From assembly GCA_028690255.1 (NCBI GenBank), contig JAQVBP010000058.1, positions 1-14,305 on the forward strand: a stretch of DNA of 14,305 nt, written 5' to 3'. This document shows positions 12,859-14,305 of the stretch, piece after piece. Position 1 is the first letter of the stretch, and the number at the start of each line of letters is the position of its first letter. Below the pieces are notes generated by a model. The model was not told the origin of the DNA. It saw nothing but the letters and a program-made list of their open reading frames with translations, and ran no database searches. The stretch is from Methanosarcinaceae archaeon (GTDB lineage: Archaea > Halobacteriota > Methanosarcinia > Methanosarcinales > Methanosarcinaceae). The position numbers and the translations under genes were made by a program.

Positions 12859-14031
12859 TCAGACGATCAGGTATTTGCTATCTTTTACCTGGGCTCTGGT
12901 ATCTATTCCCAGAATCCCTGCAATCTCAATCCCTTCGCTTCCTACTTCGGCCAGCCGGTTGTAGATTTCTTCCCTGGAAATGTATTTTTCGGTCCTTCTG
13001 CCGTCGGATTCCTCGATCTTGATTATGATTTCTTCTTTGTTGTTACCTTTTGTCAGGCATTCCTGTACGATCGTTCCGTATTGTCCGGCAATGACTTTCA
13101 GGCAGTCGAAGACCTGGTTTCCTGAGATGGCGTCTTCTTCGTCAAGCAGGACTTTTTCTATTAAATAGGCCCGGATATTTCCCTTGAAGTATTCCTGGGT
13201 TTTGTCCGGAATCCTGGCCAGGCTTTCCTGATCGATCATCCCGGCAAGGTCTTTGTCGGCGCTAATTTCCCGGTCCTCGTCATAGACAAAATACCTGGCA
13301 TCTCCGCCTTCGATTTTTAATTTATGGCTTGCTTTTTTGTTTTCGAGGACAAGCCTGACATTTCTCTGGTTGTCGTATTCGAGGGAAGTGACAATAAAGT
13401 CCGAAAGGTCCTGCATTTTTATTTTATCTTCTTTCCTTATCAGCCCGGTCCTGGTCCAGGTCGGAAGGCTAAACTGACCCAGGAGTTTTTCGACGGTCAA
13501 AACCTCATCCGTTAATTCCAGATCGTATCTGTACTGCAGGCCTGAAATTTCTCCCCCCATCTTTCCCGAAAGGGTATTCCCATTCGTGGAAATTTTAAAA
13601 TTCTTTTCAGCTCCGTAAACGCCGGAGACCAGAAATTTGTTCAGAGCTTCCAGAATCTTTGTTTCAAATTTTTGATATTCGTGGGCAGATCCCGTTTCTA
13701 TTTTCTTTGACTCTGTCTCAAGAATTTCCCGCTTCTTTTCGACATGTTCACTGCATGTCCCCAGCACTGCCTCCATGCAGGGCCTTAGCTCTTCGGAGTT
13801 GGTTTCTTCCGCGAGTTTCTCTACCAGCGAAGTGAAGCGTTCCTCAAAGAGGTCAAGCTCATTGAGTTTGTTATCCAGCGCAACAAGCGCTTCTCTATTC
13901 CTGCCCTTTATTTCAATTATCGAATTTTCCAGAGGGATTACTTTTGCCGTGGTCTCTATGAAAAATTTCAGATCCTCGATGAAATCCCGCTGGACAGGCA
14001 GTTCTGTTGAGTCCTGATACGTATATCTCAT
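12859..14031 (-). CDS. Conserved-looking coiled-coil protein of unknown function
   Basis: I do not recognise this 390-residue protein. Residues ~35-150 are strongly charged and helical (LDNKLNELDLFEERFTSLVEKLAEE..., then HVEKKREILETESKKIETG), consistent with a coiled coil. The middle (about 150-270) is predicted mostly strand by residue pattern (NFKISTNGNTLSGKMGGEISGLQYRYDLELT, then VRLVLENKKASHKLKIEGGDARYFVYDED). The end (about 280-390) is mixed and finishes with EEIYNRLAEVGSEGIEIAGILGID. There is no signal peptide, membrane helix, Walker motif or obvious metal site. ATG 14031 follows GGGTG six bases upstream. It is transcribed toward the kinase pair, and its 5' end faces a TnpB remnant. Base usage resembles its neighbours. 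Confidence 0.8.
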   Translation of the reverse strand: MRYTYQDSTELPVQRDFIEDLKFFIETTAKVIPLENSIIEIKGRNREALVALDNKLNELDLFEERFTSLVEKLAEETNSEELRPCMEAVLGTCSEHVEKKREILETESKKIETGSAHEYQKFETKILEALNKFLVSGVYGAEKNFKISTNGNTLSGKMGGEISGLQYRYDLELTDEVLTVEKLLGQFSLPTWTRTGLIRKEDKIKMQDLSDFIVTSLEYDNQRNVRLVLENKKASHKLKIEGGDARYFVYDEDREISADKDLAGMIDQESLARIPDKTQEYFKGNIRAYLIEKVLLDEEDAISGNQVFDCLKVIAGQYGTIVQECLTKGNNKEEIIIKIEESDGRRTEKYISREEIYNRLAEVGSEGIEIAGILGIDTRAQVKDSKYLIV

Positions 14032-14076
14032 AAAAGCACCCTGAATATCTGAACAACCTTAACTATCCTATATTTC

Positions 14077-14151
14077 ATGAAAACCTCAGCAGGATACCCG
14101 TGCCTTCAGGCATGGGAGGAATGTGTCAACTCCACCCCTGCTACCATTTGA
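14077..14151 (+). pseudogene. TnpB 3'-end-like remnant with right-end hairpin
   Basis: A short frame reads MKTSAGYPCLQAWEECVNSTPATI and stops. AGxPCLQAWEE is the usual ending of many archaeal TnpB reading frames because the hairpin CCCGTGCC-TTCA-GGCATGGG (14097-14116) encodes it. That hairpin is typical of the 3' scaffold of TnpB guide RNA. No RuvC or zinc-ribbon part lies upstream, since the minus-strand gene starts at 14031. Only the element's right end seems to remain. A second frame (LKDLWRSSPLMEANKSSPPAETG, to TAA 14217-14219) may be an old frameshifted continuation. Confidence 0.55.
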
Positions 14152-14305
14152 AAGATTTATGGAGGTCTAGCCCCTTAATGGAAGCTAATAAAAGTTCCCC
14201 ACCTGCCGAAACAGGATAATAGCGTATCTGGAATTGTGGGCCTCCACTTTTTGAAGCGGAAGTGTTGCTACGAAGTCGCAACAAGTCAATTCCGGAATTC
14301 GTTTT
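14152..14305. other. Window end, no clear gene
   Basis: One plus-strand frame stays open from about 14179 to the edge (ending KCCYEVATSQFRNSF) and could be the start of, or a remnant in, something that continues outside. A weak stem GTTGC...GCAAC lies near 14263-14283. I cannot name anything here. Confidence 0.3.

Overview
The window looks like chromosomal DNA of a methanogenic archaeon of the Methanosarcina type. This is inferred from several features. TATA-like boxes coexist with GGAGG-type ribosome sites. Gene-free stretches are long and AT-rich. A DUF5518-type membrane protein, an AIM24/TIGR00266 protein, a DUF2148 ferredoxin-like protein, 7TM-type histidine kinases and decayed IS200/IS605 TnpB pieces are all present. 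No rRNA, tRNA or CRISPR array was seen, and no database search was possible.

Layout. Positions 1-152 hold a 45-bp tandem repeat (two copies). Next comes a membrane-anchored winged-helix protein (153-935, +). Convergent to it is a four-gene minus-strand block (3653 down to 992): a TusA-like sulfur carrier, a DsrE-like protein, a cysteine-desulfurase homologue lacking the PLP-binding lysine, and an IscU scaffold fused to a DUF59-like domain. After a gene-free stretch with an inverted repeat and a structured leader come a small DUF5518-like membrane protein (4225-4581), a 70-bp repeat present about 1.5 times, and an AIM24-family protein (4822-5649). Twin hairpins with identical CCTCC-containing loops follow. 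At 6158-7246 lies an orphan protein resembling the DNA-specificity domain of TaqI/type IIG enzymes. A truncated TnpB abuts it (7280-7525, -), then a DUF2148 Fe-S protein (7563-8123, +) whose promoter implies a leaderless mRNA. A second long gene-free stretch (8388-8928) carries the same 11-13 bp inverted-repeat motif as the first. Two tandem paralogous 7TM-PAS-histidine kinases follow (8929-10812 and about 11064-12803), then a convergent coiled-coil protein of unknown function (14031 to 12859, -). The window ends in another TnpB 3'-end-like remnant with its hairpin.

How the genes may work together. The most interesting unit is the TusA-DsrE-IscS-like-IscU/DUF59 cluster. TusA and DsrE proteins pass persulfide sulfur, and IscU builds Fe-S clusters. 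The IscS homologue keeps its mobile-loop cysteine but has Thr where the PLP lysine should be, so it probably cannot desulfurate cysteine. The cluster may therefore be an Fe-S assembly route fed by relayed sulfur rather than by cysteine; this is inference. The second notable point is the kinase pair. Both share a GGAGGG leader, and the second has conserved N-terminal coding sequence with no ATG, GTG or TTG, which suggests initiation at an ATT/ATC codon. No response regulator is visible, so both kinases are orphans here.
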